Shown here one piece after another: positions 6,945-15,246 of a stretch of DNA of 17,412 nucleotides. The translations under genes were made by a program, and so were the position numbers. The stretch comes from Anaerolineaceae bacterium UBA5224 (GTDB lineage Bacteria > Chloroflexota > Anaerolineae > Anaerolineales > Anaerolineaceae), in assembly GCA_002409365.1 (NCBI GenBank), contig DHUW01000018.1, positions 4,575 to 21,986 on the forward strand. The letters are read 5' to 3'. How positions within the stretch are numbered: the stretch's first letter is position 1; every line of letters begins with the position of its first letter. The notes beneath the pieces were generated by a model. The model searched no databases. It had not been told where the DNA came from and saw only the letters and a list, made by a program, of their open reading frames with translations.

Positions 6945-8938
6945 TGACACCTATTGATATTTTATTAACGAATGCCATTGTCTTGACCATGGATTCAACC
7001 TACTCTATTTATGAGCCAGGTGCCGTGGCGGTACAGGGCGATAAAATCTTTGAAGTTGGATTCGAAGATCAGCTTCTCAAAAAATACCAGGCAAACGAAG
7101 TGATCGATTGCGGTGGTAAAGTGCTGATGCCCGGTCTGATCAACACCCATACTCACGTTCCCATGAGCCTGCTGCGAGGTTTGGCAGATGACCTTCGCCT
7201 TGATGTCTGGTTGATGGGTTATAACATGCCGGCTGAAAGAGAATTCGTATCTCCAGAATTTGTGAGACTGGGCACCAAGCTTGCCTGTGCAGAATTAATC
7301 CGTTCTGGTGTTACCACTTTCAATGACATGTATTATTTTGAAGACGATGTTGCGGAGGCTGCATCTGAAGTAGGCATGCGGGCTGTTGTCGGTCAAACGG
7401 TAATGAAATTCCCCTCACCAGATTCGGCTTCCTATGAAGAGGCCTTGGATCGCTGTCGTGCCTTGATCAACAAGTGGAAAGATCACGCACTTATCGTCCC
7501 TGCGATCGCACCTCATGCTGTTTATACATGCACACCAGAAGTTCTGACAGCTGTGGTGAAATTAGCCCAGGAAACTGAGACAATCGTTCATTTTCATGTC
7601 GCAGAAACAGCCGATGAGGTGCTAAATGTGCGTAACGAACATGGCATTCCGGTTGTTCCGTATGTTCGTAGATTCGGATTACTAGACACAAAACTGATCG
7701 CTGCTCACTGTGTGCATATTGACCAGGGTGAGATGCGCTCCCTGATGCATGCTGGTGCGGGTATCGCTCATAACCCGTCTTCAAATCTAAAACTTGCATC
7801 CGGATTTGCTCCTGTAGCGAAGATGATGGAACTCGGCTGCAATGTCGGCATCGGTACTGACGGTTCAGGCTCCAACAATGACCTCGATTTCTTTGAAGAG
7901 ATGCGCCTAGCCAGTCTGATCGCAAAACCAGTCGCTGAAGATCCCACTGCCCTACCAGCCAAACAAGTTTTGGCTATGGCAACCAGCATCGGCGCAAAAG
8001 CGATCCACCTGAGCGACATCATAGGCAGTCTCGAACCTGGTAAACGAGCTGACCTGATCCTGGTGGATCTCAGCCCCATCCACAATCAGCCCCGCTTCTT
8101 CCGAAGCCCTGACAACGTTTATGCCCAGATCATCTATGCTTCCAAATCAACCGATGTCACTGATGTAATGGTCAACGGTTCCTGGTTGATGCGCGAAAAA
8201 GAACTTTTGACTGTTGATGAAAAAGCACTGATAGCCCAAGCGGCTATCGTGGCTGGAAAAATAGATACTTTCATGCGCGGACGGGAAGAGTCTGTTTACT
8301 CCAAGCTGATCGCCATTGGTGGTGCCGCTGAGGAGGAAAGTTTTGAGATTCAGGCAAAGGTACCCATTGATGACAGAAGCGCCATTATTGATGCCTTGCA
8401 GGAATATGGCATCAAGATTCTGCGTAAGCGACATTATCACGAATATGACACGTATTTTGAGTTTGAGGACGAAAAGAATGGTCGCCTGCGCTACCGGGAA
8501 GACGAATTCATCAACGAAAAAGGCAATATTACCAGCGTCCGCTCGCGGTTGACGCTGATTGGTGAGCGCGTGGATGAAGAAAGCGGGCATGATCAGAACA
8601 TCCTGCTTTCCCGTACACGCTACTACGCTCCTGCAACCCATAGCTTGAGGTTCTATACCGAATATTTCAAACCAGCCAAATCCGTTGAAATTGAAAAAGA
8701 TCGTTTGCGTTACCTGATCGAATTCGAAGGTACCGAGTTTTTTGTGAATCTCGATACACTTATGAAGCCACAATTGGGAAAGTTCCTTGAAATTAAGAGT
8801 CGCACATGGAGCCGTGAAGACGCTGATCAAAAGTCCAAACTGATCAACAACTTATTCAGAAAGCTGGGTTTTACTAACCCTAATTTGGTAACAAAAGATT
8901 ACCTCGAAATGGTTGAAAGCAGAATGCGAGAGAGTTAA
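6944..8938 (+). CDS. MTA/SAH-deaminase-type amidohydrolase fused to a CYTH domain
   Basis: This is two proteins in one chain of 664 residues. Residues 1 to about 445 form a metal-dependent amidohydrolase of the 5'-methylthioadenosine/S-adenosylhomocysteine deaminase group. Visible are metal ligands THTH (H69, H71), H218 followed by catalytic E221 (HVAE), AAHCVH (H255), and metal ligand D306 in GTDGSGS. Residues about 463-655 form a CYTH (adenylate cyclase IV/thiamine triphosphatase) beta-barrel: ExQxK (E468, Q470, K472), LRYR (515-518), an Arg/Lys-rich middle, and D604 followed by LGKFLEIK (611-618), the usual CYTH finish. The first motif is normally ExExK. A complete deaminase is about 430 residues long, so the CYTH part is an addition. 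AAAGGA lies 5 bases before the ATG, which shares a base with the cinA stop. The deaminase substrate and the CYTH ligand are inferred by family only. Confidence 0.88.
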   Translation: MTPIDILLTNAIVLTMDSTYSIYEPGAVAVQGDKIFEVGFEDQLLKKYQANEVIDCGGKVLMPGLINTHTHVPMSLLRGLADDLRLDVWLMGYNMPAEREFVSPEFVRLGTKLACAELIRSGVTTFNDMYYFEDDVAEAASEVGMRAVVGQTVMKFPSPDSASYEEALDRCRALINKWKDHALIVPAIAPHAVYTCTPEVLTAVVKLAQETETIVHFHVAETADEVLNVRNEHGIPVVPYVRRFGLLDTKLIAAHCVHIDQGEMRSLMHAGAGIAHNPSSNLKLASGFAPVAKMMELGCNVGIGTDGSGSNNDLDFFEEMRLASLIAKPVAEDPTALPAKQVLAMATSIGAKAIHLSDIIGSLEPGKRADLILVDLSPIHNQPRFFRSPDNVYAQIIYASKSTDVTDVMVNGSWLMREKELLTVDEKALIAQAAIVAGKIDTFMRGREESVYSKLIAIGGAAEEESFEIQAKVPIDDRSAIIDALQEYGIKILRKRHYHEYDTYFEFEDEKNGRLRYREDEFINEKGNITSVRSRLTLIGERVDEESGHDQNILLSRTRYYAPATHSLRFYTEYFKPAKSVEIEKDRLRYLIEFEGTEFFVNLDTLMKPQLGKFLEIKSRTWSREDADQKSKLINNLFRKLGFTNPNLVTKDYLEMVESRMRES

Positions 8939-8945
8939 GGTGCCT

Positions 8946-10397
8946 GTGACAGATCAAACTGGAAAGATCAAGGTATTGTTTGCCATTGCAGAAGCAGCGC
9001 CTTTTGCCAAGGTAGGCGGTTTGGGCGATGTAGGGGGTGCATTACCGGCATCACTCCTTCATAATTTTGGGGATGAGATTGACATCCGTACTATCCTGCC
9101 TTTTCATTCTGTCATCAAGGCAGCGAACCCTCCCGTGAAGAAGATAGGCACTTTTTCTTTCCAGGCTTACGACCAGCCAATTGATTGCGAGCTGTTTGTA
9201 TCAGACATAGACGGGGTCCCGGTGTACCTGGTTGACAATCCTTACATCAACCACAGCTCGCCAATCTATCATGGTGACTGGCAGTTGGATGGGATGAAAT
9301 ATGCCAGCTTTTCCCTGGCTCTGCTTGAAGCCATGCGCTACCTGGATTGGAAAATCGACATCCTTCATGCCAATGATTGGCATACAGCTCTGGCTGTGCA
9401 CGCCCTGGCAACTACTTACAAGGATGACCCGTTCTTTGCAGGGGTGAAGACAGTCCTTTCCATCCACAATTTACCTTATAACGGCTGGGGCTCACAGGAT
9501 GCCATGAATCAACTCGGATTCACTGCAAGTGAAGACATGGATTTACCTGACTGGGCAAAGTTCACGCCCCTGCCGATGGGCATTGCTGCTGCAGATAAGA
9601 TCATTGCAGTTTCGCCTGGTTATGCCCGTGAGATCCTCACACCGGAATATGGCTGCGGTATGGAGGATTATCTCCAAAAACATACTGATAAGGTCATGGG
9701 AATTTTGAATGGGATTGATGAAGACCTATGGAATCCAGCCGAGGATCGAGCTATCTCGTACCACTTTTCGGAAGTGGAACTTTCAGAAAGAATAAATAAT
9801 AAACTTGACCTCCAGAAAGCGCTTGATTTTGAGGTGGACGAAAAGATTCCTTTACTCACCATTGTAACCCGCCTTTCAGAGCAAAAAGGGGTGCCTTTAA
9901 TTCTCGAAGTCTTGCCTCAACTGATGAACCGATCCTGGCAGTTTGCCCTGTTAGGTTCCGGAAATCCCGAATTGGAAAAGAAAGCTCGCGAACTGGCCGA
10001 GATTTATCCGAAGCGGATTGCAGCTTTCATCAAGTATGACGATGTAATCTCACGTGTGCTCTATGCTTCCGGAGACATTTTCCTGATGCCTTCCCTTTAT
10101 GAACCCTGCGGTCTTTCACAGATGTTTGCAATGCGCTATGGTAATTTACCCGTGGCCACATCAACAGGCGGATTGGCAGACTCAATTCGCGATTATTCAG
10201 CCGACCCCGAGGCAGCTACCGGTTTTCTGTTTAGTGAAAAGACAACTGAGGGATTGATCAAAAGCCTGAACCTGGCCTTGGACACTTTCGAAAACCAGGA
10301 TGACTGGCAAAAGATGCAAAAGAATGCCATGTCCACCGATTTCGGTTGGAAAACTTCTGCCAGGAAATACCTGGATGTTTATAGAAATCTTTATTAA
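8946..10397 (+). CDS. glgA: Glycogen synthase (ADP-glucose type, GT5)
   Basis: GlgA elongates alpha-1,4-glucan from ADP-glucose. The chain of about 483 residues carries the GT5 nucleotide-binding loop KVGGLGDV (22-29 from this start), ILNGID followed by WNP (about 253-261), RLSEQKG (309-315), and the C-terminal active-site block EPCGLSQMFAMRYG (386-399) followed by TSTGG. The start is uncertain. GTG at 8946 is chosen because AAGG precedes it by 5 bases and the protein then begins normally; GTG at 8940 (GAGAG upstream) is equally possible, and TTG at 8913 would overlap the previous gene with no ribosome-binding site. It follows the amidohydrolase stop by 7 bases and precedes malQ by 12, so it is part of one run of glucan genes. 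Confidence 0.95.
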   Translation: MTDQTGKIKVLFAIAEAAPFAKVGGLGDVGGALPASLLHNFGDEIDIRTILPFHSVIKAANPPVKKIGTFSFQAYDQPIDCELFVSDIDGVPVYLVDNPYINHSSPIYHGDWQLDGMKYASFSLALLEAMRYLDWKIDILHANDWHTALAVHALATTYKDDPFFAGVKTVLSIHNLPYNGWGSQDAMNQLGFTASEDMDLPDWAKFTPLPMGIAAADKIIAVSPGYAREILTPEYGCGMEDYLQKHTDKVMGILNGIDEDLWNPAEDRAISYHFSEVELSERINNKLDLQKALDFEVDEKIPLLTIVTRLSEQKGVPLILEVLPQLMNRSWQFALLGSGNPELEKKARELAEIYPKRIAAFIKYDDVISRVLYASGDIFLMPSLYEPCGLSQMFAMRYGNLPVATSTGGLADSIRDYSADPEAATGFLFSEKTTEGLIKSLNLALDTFENQDDWQKMQKNAMSTDFGWKTSARKYLDVYRNLY

Positions 10398-10409
10398 GGA
10401 TGAACTTTT

Positions 10410-11972
10410 ATGGAATTAGTTAGAAAATCAGGTATATTACTTCACCCAACGAGCCTGCCCGGACCCGATGGGATTGGAGATCTTGGACCTGAAGCCTATC
10501 GCTGGATTGATTTTTTGAACAAAAGCGGAACGCAGATGTGGCAGATCTTGCCTCTCGGTCCAACCGGCTATGGGGATTCGCCTTATCAATGCTTCTCAGC
10601 CTTTGCCGGCAACCCGTTCCTGGTAAGTCCGGTCTTGCTGCTTGAGGATTCACTCCTCACCAGCGCTGATCTAAAAGAAAGGCCGATTTTCCCCGTTGAA
10701 GAGGTCAATTACGGACCTGCGATCGAATGGAAGACACACTTGCTCAACAAAGCTTTTGACTCTTTTTTGCAGAAGGGTTCAGCCAAACTGAGAGCAGATT
10801 TTGAGCAATTCTGTGATGAGAAGAAAGCCTGGTTGGAAGATTATGCCCTTTTCATGGCGATAAAAGAAACTCAGGATCTGCACCCATGGATTGACTGGCC
10901 TGAGCCTCTGAAGACCAGGGAAGCTGCTGCTATTGAAGAAATCAGAAACACACTGGCTGATAAAATCAACAAGCACAAGTTCAACCAATTTCTTTTTTTC
11001 AAGCAATGGTTAAGGTTGAAAGCCTTCGCCGTAGAAAACAAAGTTGAAATTATCGGCGATATGCCTTTTGTAATATCGTTGGACAGCTCTGATGTTTGGG
11101 CCCGACCTGAGCTCTTCCTGCTGGATGAAAACCTTAATCCCACTTTCGTAGCCGGAGTTCCACCAGACTATTTTTCGGCAACCGGGCAGCTTTGGGGCAA
11201 CCCACTCTATGACTGGCAATACCATCGTGACACTAAGTTTGAATGGTGGAACTCCCGCCTGAAAGCAACGCTTGAATTGGTGGATATGGTACGCCTGGAT
11301 CACTTCAGGGGTTTCGCTGCTGCCTGGCATGTACCTTTTGGCAACAAAACCGCCATTGAAGGCGAATGGGTACCAGGACAAGGTACGGAGTTGTTTACTG
11401 AACTGAAACGAAACTTCCCTGACCTTCCAATTATTGCTGAAGATCTGGGCGTCATCACCAAGGATGTCGAGTCGTTGCGTGATGGTTTCGCGTTACCTGG
11501 TATGAAAATTTTGCAGTTTGGTTTTTCTGGTGACCCGGAGGATAATTTCTTACCTCACCATTACCCAGTTCATTGTTTTGCATATACAGGCTCTCATGAC
11601 AACAACACTGCCCGGGGCTGGTACGATGATGCAACAGAGCCAGAGCAAAAATTCTGCCGGGATTACTTGCACTTCGAACACGCTGATGAAGTTGCCGAGG
11701 CGATGATCAGGGGGGTCTGGCAATCGGTTGCTCAGTTCGCAGTTGCGCCTCTCCAGGATTTTCTTGGTCTGGGTTCTGAGAGCCGCTTTAACCTGCCCGG
11801 CACTACCGCTGGCAATTGGAGATGGCGGATGAAACCAGTTGTGCTGACCTCAACACTCAACTCAAAAATTCGCAAAATGAATTTGCTTTACAGCCGCCTG
11901 TCAGTGGAAGAGAAAACGCGCTACACCCAATGGCTTAACGAGCACCGGGGTGACGGCGTTAAGCCGCATTAG
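10410..11972 (+). CDS. malQ: 4-alpha-glucanotransferase (amylomaltase, GH77)
   Basis: MalQ transfers alpha-1,4-glucan segments between chains, releasing glucose, and so works with GlgA on glycogen and maltodextrin. At 520 residues it is a single-domain amylomaltase of the Thermus type. The N-terminal signature LHPTSLPGPDGIGDLG starts at residue 11, and SPYQ with SAFAGNP is at about 57-69. The catalytic triad is nucleophile D297 (VRLDHFRG), acid/base E344 (IAEDLG) and D397 (TGSHDNN). The ATG is preceded by AAGGATG. The gene is last in the rightward run, and its 3' end overlaps the convergent transporter gene by 14 bases. No clear terminator follows it. Confidence 0.96.
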   Translation: MELVRKSGILLHPTSLPGPDGIGDLGPEAYRWIDFLNKSGTQMWQILPLGPTGYGDSPYQCFSAFAGNPFLVSPVLLLEDSLLTSADLKERPIFPVEEVNYGPAIEWKTHLLNKAFDSFLQKGSAKLRADFEQFCDEKKAWLEDYALFMAIKETQDLHPWIDWPEPLKTREAAAIEEIRNTLADKINKHKFNQFLFFKQWLRLKAFAVENKVEIIGDMPFVISLDSSDVWARPELFLLDENLNPTFVAGVPPDYFSATGQLWGNPLYDWQYHRDTKFEWWNSRLKATLELVDMVRLDHFRGFAAAWHVPFGNKTAIEGEWVPGQGTELFTELKRNFPDLPIIAEDLGVITKDVESLRDGFALPGMKILQFGFSGDPEDNFLPHHYPVHCFAYTGSHDNNTARGWYDDATEPEQKFCRDYLHFEHADEVAEAMIRGVWQSVAQFAVAPLQDFLGLGSESRFNLPGTTAGNWRWRMKPVVLTSTLNSKIRKMNLLYSRLSVEEKTRYTQWLNEHRGDGVKPH

Positions 11973-12849
11973 GTTTCGCGCTCAGAGCGAAAAATAAACC
12001 AAATAAAATCAGAATACCGCCAGCAATTTCAACCGCTGACGGTAATTCTTTTAAGAATAGAATTGCGAGGATGCTCGAACCGATTGGTTCAAACAGGAGC
12101 GCCAGCGAGACAATTCGCGCAGGCAGGTGTTTCATAGCCTTGTTCATTGATGTATGCCCGAGTGTTTGCGGTACCAACGCCAACAGGAAAAATATCAGAT
12201 AGATCCTGGGCGGGTAAGTTTGGTAACCTTTTTCCAAGACCAGCAACATGATCCCTAAAACCACAGCAGCGACGGAATAGACAATGCTGACATATTGCTC
12301 GGTAGACATCTGGCTGGCTACTTTTCTACCGACCAACAGATATCCAGCGATCATCCAGGCGCTGGAAAGCGCCATAAGCAGCCCTGGAAGTGTGCTTGCA
12401 CCGCTATTGTTTTTCCCGAGGATTGCAATAAGCAAACCACCCGCAAAAGCAAATAAAACCCCAACATAGTAACGCCTGGGAACTCGCTCTTTGAGGATGA
12501 GGGGCGACATCAAACCAACCCAGAGTGGAGAAGTGGTAGTAAAAATTACCGAACTGTTCACCGAAACCAATTCTAAAGACCAGGTCCATAAGGCGAAATG
12601 GAGAGCCAGGAATACTCCAGAGAGCACCAGCAAACCTATTTGTTTACGGCTGATGCTGACCCATTCTGATTTTTTTGTGAAAACGAAAATCAAAATGGCT
12701 ATGATGGCTGAAAAAAATAAGCGGTGAAACGCTATTGCAATTGGGCTGGCATAAGGCAGCGCCATCTTGATCAGGATCGCTGCAGTAGAAACAGCAAATA
12801 TCCCAAGTATTAGAAGGAGATAGGGGGATTTGTTTTTATTATCCGTCAT
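11959..12849 (-). CDS. EamA/DMT-family transporter
   Basis: A polytopic membrane protein of 296 residues with about ten hydrophobic helices arranged as two EamA repeats (roughly 10-140 and 155-290), the layout of drug/metabolite transporters. Family hallmarks include the loop FHRLFFSA in the first repeat, the segment TTTSPLWVGLMSPLILKE near residue 103-120, and LLFEPIGSSILAILFLKE in the second. The substrate cannot be predicted. The ATG at 12849 is preferred; a TTG two codons upstream (12855) also fits, and neither has a strong Shine-Dalgarno. A TATAAA lies just upstream on this strand (12860-12865), so the message may have a very short leader. It follows the terminator of the ppgK run, so it is probably transcribed on its own. 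Confidence 0.9.
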   Translation of the reverse strand: MTDNKNKSPYLLLILGIFAVSTAAILIKMALPYASPIAIAFHRLFFSAIIAILIFVFTKKSEWVSISRKQIGLLVLSGVFLALHFALWTWSLELVSVNSSVIFTTTSPLWVGLMSPLILKERVPRRYYVGVLFAFAGGLLIAILGKNNSGASTLPGLLMALSSAWMIAGYLLVGRKVASQMSTEQYVSIVYSVAAVVLGIMLLVLEKGYQTYPPRIYLIFFLLALVPQTLGHTSMNKAMKHLPARIVSLALLFEPIGSSILAILFLKELPSAVEIAGGILILFGLFFALSAKPNAA

Positions 12850-12867
12850 TGCCAACCGTTTTATAGT

Positions 12868-12900
12868 AAAAAAGCAGGCATTTCGTGTACGCCTGCTTTT
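12868..12900 (-). terminator. Intrinsic terminator after the ppgK run
   Basis: A perfect 10-bp inverted repeat AAAAGCAGGC/GCCTGCTTTT (12870-12879 with 12891-12900) encloses an 11-base loop. On the minus strand the stem is followed by a run of six T. It lies 18 bases beyond the ppgK stop and separates the tal-pgi/ruvX/mltG/ppgK run from the downstream EamA gene. Confidence 0.85.
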
Positions 12901-12918
12901 GAATAGATGGAGTAAAGA

Positions 12919-13662
12919 TCAGCCTAATTTTTCCTGGGCTGCAACTGCTGCACCGATAATTCCAGCCAGGTTTTCCAGTTTGGCGGGGATGACCTTTGTC
13001 TTGATGGTGAAATACTGTGCATACTTTTCAAAGCGGCTGCTGATGCCACCTCCAAGAATGAAGAGATCAGGGCTCAGTAAGAATTCATAAGCTCTCAATC
13101 CCTCGTCAAAGCGCAGCGCCCATTGTTTCCAGGTCAGTTTTTCGCGGGTTTTTATTGCAGCTGAAGCGTGCTCTTCGACCGTGTACTTGCCAAGCGACAT
13201 ATGCCCCAATTCAGTATTTTGCAGAAGCTTGCCTTCAACGAAAATTGCTGTTCCGATCCCTGTTCCCAGAGTAATGAACATAATCGCATGTGCCTTTTGG
13301 GCTTCTTCGGTGCCGAAACGAAACTCACCAGTGCCAGCCGCATCTGCATCATTAAGAATGTATGCCCGGCTGCCAGTTTCATCCTGGATCATTTTTGCCA
13401 GGTTGGCTCCGACCCAATCCTTATGCAAATTAACGGAAGTTCCGATTACGCCATTTTTGACAATGCCAGGGAAGCCAGCCCCAATTATTCCTGTGTAATT
13501 TAATTCTCTGGCAATATTGCGGATATGTTGCACGATCTCTTTGGGCTTCTTGGATTTATCAGCCTTGTGGCGAATACGTTCAGAAACCAATTGCCCTGTC
13601 TCGGTGTCAACCAAGGCACCTTTTGTCGCAGAACCGCCAATATCAATTCCTAAAACAATCAT
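12919..13662 (-). CDS. ppgK: Polyphosphate glucokinase (ROK family)
   Basis: It phosphorylates glucose to glucose 6-phosphate, with inorganic polyphosphate (and often ATP) as donor. The 247 residues match bacterial PPGKs: phosphate loop GIDIGGSATKG (5-15), GAGFPG (61-66), catalytic aspartate D105 in NDADAAG, TLGTGIG (131-137), QNTELGH (148-154) followed by EHASA, WKQWALRF (178-185), and PDLFILGGG (198-206). The ROK zinc-binding cysteine cluster is absent, as in PPGKs. The ATG at 13662 is fixed by GAGGAGG about 4 bases upstream; a longer reading to 13704 would run into mltG. It follows mltG by 10 bases and ends the leftward run. The distinction between polyphosphate and ATP use rests on family resemblance. 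Confidence 0.88.
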   Translation of the reverse strand: MIVLGIDIGGSATKGALVDTETGQLVSERIRHKADKSKKPKEIVQHIRNIARELNYTGIIGAGFPGIVKNGVIGTSVNLHKDWVGANLAKMIQDETGSRAYILNDADAAGTGEFRFGTEEAQKAHAIMFITLGTGIGTAIFVEGKLLQNTELGHMSLGKYTVEEHASAAIKTREKLTWKQWALRFDEGLRAYEFLLSPDLFILGGGISSRFEKYAQYFTIKTKVIPAKLENLAGIIGAAVAAQEKLG

Positions 13663-13672
13663 AATTCCTCCT

Positions 13673-14800
13673 CTACTCACACCCGTTTGCCAGGTGTTCT
13701 TCATAAGTCACAGCAAAATTATGTGTCAAACTCCCGTCGCATTTAGCTCGGAAGAAATAATAACCAGTTTTTTCGGGTGAATACGCAGCCAAAATCGTAT
13801 CCCGACTTGGGTTGCTTATCGCTCCTGGTGGTAAACCCTGCACCAGGTAAGTATTATAGTCTGATACCACCGCAAGATCGGAAAAAGTGAGCGGAGATTT
13901 CCACCAGGTACCTTGAGCCAAATCGTAACCAATCGCATATTGCACAGTAGGGTCTGTCTCCAGCCGCATACCAATTGCCAGGCGGTTGAAAAAAACTGAA
14001 GCAATGGTTGACATTTCAGCAGGTTCCAGGGTTTCTCGTTGAATAATTGATGCCAGGATGATCAATTCATCGGTTGTCAGAGTCGAACTTTGATCATTCA
14101 GATTCTGGGAGGCTTCCTGAAGCACTGCCTGAGTGCGGCTGACAGACTGCAAGATGAATTCTTCGAGTGTTATTGTTGGTTTCAGACTATAGAAACCCGG
14201 AAGCATATAGCCTTCAAGCGTTCTATTAGCAGGCAAATCGATAAGCTGTGTAATTTGGGCTGGCGGTGCAGATACGAAAGAAAGGAAATCATCCTTGCCA
14301 AACGACAAACCCAATTGCCCGATAACTTCTGCGATTTCTTCCAATCGCCAGCCGGCAAAAATGGTGAACTGGAGATCCTGATTTACCCTTTCAGCAATGA
14401 AATTGGCGACCTGGATCGCATTCATGCCACCTGGCAGAGTATAGGTTCCTGGACTGAGTGTTCTATCCTTCCCTTTGTATGCAAGATAGTCACAAGTTGC
14501 AGTTCCAGAAAAAACAAAACTTTCGGCTTCCAGTTTGTGACAAACATCCATTGTGTGGTCATCATTGGAAATAGAAAATTTGCGTTCCTCAGAGAATTGA
14601 TTAGGCTGTTGCAGCAAATCCTGGTTTCTAAACAAACGGATCGAATAGCGTAGATTATTCAGCAGGTTCACATCCTCACCTGGTGCTCCCAGGACCTTAC
14701 CATTACTGTAAACAGCATAGATCATGAACATGACCAGGCCAATCGCCAGCAGAAAAAGGATGAACAAGAGTACCGTGGATCGCCTGCGTTTTTGGTTCAA
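13673..14800 (-). CDS. mltG: Endolytic murein transglycosylase MltG (YceG-like)
   Basis: MltG cuts nascent glycan strands in the membrane and so sets peptidoglycan chain length. The 375 residues have a basic N-terminus, one membrane helix (about 8-31), a LysM-like region, and the YceG catalytic domain. The catalytic glutamate is E256 in ASIIQRET, followed by ETDPTVQYA (281-289) and the block YNTY...GLPPGAISNP (315-331) before YYFFRA. The start is TTG at 14800, where the ruvX stop and mltG start overlap by 4 bases (TTGA) and GGGGTG lies about 5 bases upstream. It sits between ruvX and ppgK; mltG next to ruvX is a common bacterial pairing. Confidence 0.94.
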   Translation of the reverse strand: MNQKRRRSTVLLFILFLLAIGLVMFMIYAVYSNGKVLGAPGEDVNLLNNLRYSIRLFRNQDLLQQPNQFSEERKFSISNDDHTMDVCHKLEAESFVFSGTATCDYLAYKGKDRTLSPGTYTLPGGMNAIQVANFIAERVNQDLQFTIFAGWRLEEIAEVIGQLGLSFGKDDFLSFVSAPPAQITQLIDLPANRTLEGYMLPGFYSLKPTITLEEFILQSVSRTQAVLQEASQNLNDQSSTLTTDELIILASIIQRETLEPAEMSTIASVFFNRLAIGMRLETDPTVQYAIGYDLAQGTWWKSPLTFSDLAVVSDYNTYLVQGLPPGAISNPSRDTILAAYSPEKTGYYFFRAKCDGSLTHNFAVTYEEHLANGCE

Positions 14801-15234
14801 GAGTTCACCCCATCACAATTCATCGAAGGATGATTATCCAGATAATCCTGAAGAATGATCGCGGCAGCCTGGTCGTCGATGGCGTTTTGGCGTTTCTTTT
14901 TCCCTTCGCCTCTCAAGATGGAAGCCTGAACCGCTTCCTTGGTGGAATGAGATTCATCCCAGGCGATTACTGGCAATTCTGTTTGTATGCGAAGTTCATC
15001 GATAAAACGATTCACGGAGCGAGCCCGGGGACCGAGACTCCCATCGGAATCCAACGGCAAGCCAACAATAACTGTCTCGCAACCTTCCAAAGCTGCTAAT
15101 TTGGCAACAAACAGGGCATCGGCTGCGCGGGAAGTATGCTTCAGAATTTGAAATGGGCGCGCTAAAGTACCGGTCGGGTCGCTGACAGCGATCCCGATCC
15201 TGGCGTTCCCATGGTCAATTCCCAAATATTTCAT
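14797..15234 (-). CDS. ruvX: Putative Holliday junction resolvase / 16S rRNA-processing nuclease RuvX
   Basis: A 145-residue YqgF/RuvX protein with an RNase H-like fold; family members act in 16S rRNA 5'-end maturation and can resolve Holliday junctions in vitro. Signatures are GIDHGNARIGIAVSD (5-19, catalytic D7), VGLPL with DGSLG (57-68), WDESHST (92-98, acidic E94) and the C-terminal DDQAAAIILQDYL (119-131, D120). GGAGAA lies about 5 bases before the ATG, inside the 12-base gap after tal-pgi. Its stop overlaps the mltG start. Confidence 0.95.
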   Translation of the reverse strand: MKYLGIDHGNARIGIAVSDPTGTLARPFQILKHTSRAADALFVAKLAALEGCETVIVGLPLDSDGSLGPRARSVNRFIDELRIQTELPVIAWDESHSTKEAVQASILRGEGKKKRQNAIDDQAAAIILQDYLDNHPSMNCDGVNS

Positions 15235-15246
15235 CTGTTCTCCACA

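Noticed and set aside
8147..8830. 227-codon open frame on the minus strand within the CYTH region
   Set aside because: It is antisense to the fusion gene, whose frame has clear domain motifs; the minus-strand product resembles no family I know.
8913..8945. TTG start for glgA at 8913
   Set aside because: It has no ribosome-binding site and overlaps the end of the fusion gene; GTG at 8940 or 8946 gives a normal GlgA N-terminus.
11974..11992. Hairpin TTTCGC/GCGAAA just after malQ as a terminator
   Set aside because: On the plus strand it is followed by A residues, not T, and the stem is only 6 bp; it lies in codons of the opposing gene.
13663..13704. Upstream extension of ppgK by 14 codons
   Set aside because: The perfect GAGGAGG sits right before the ATG at 13662, and the extension would overlap mltG without homology to the family.
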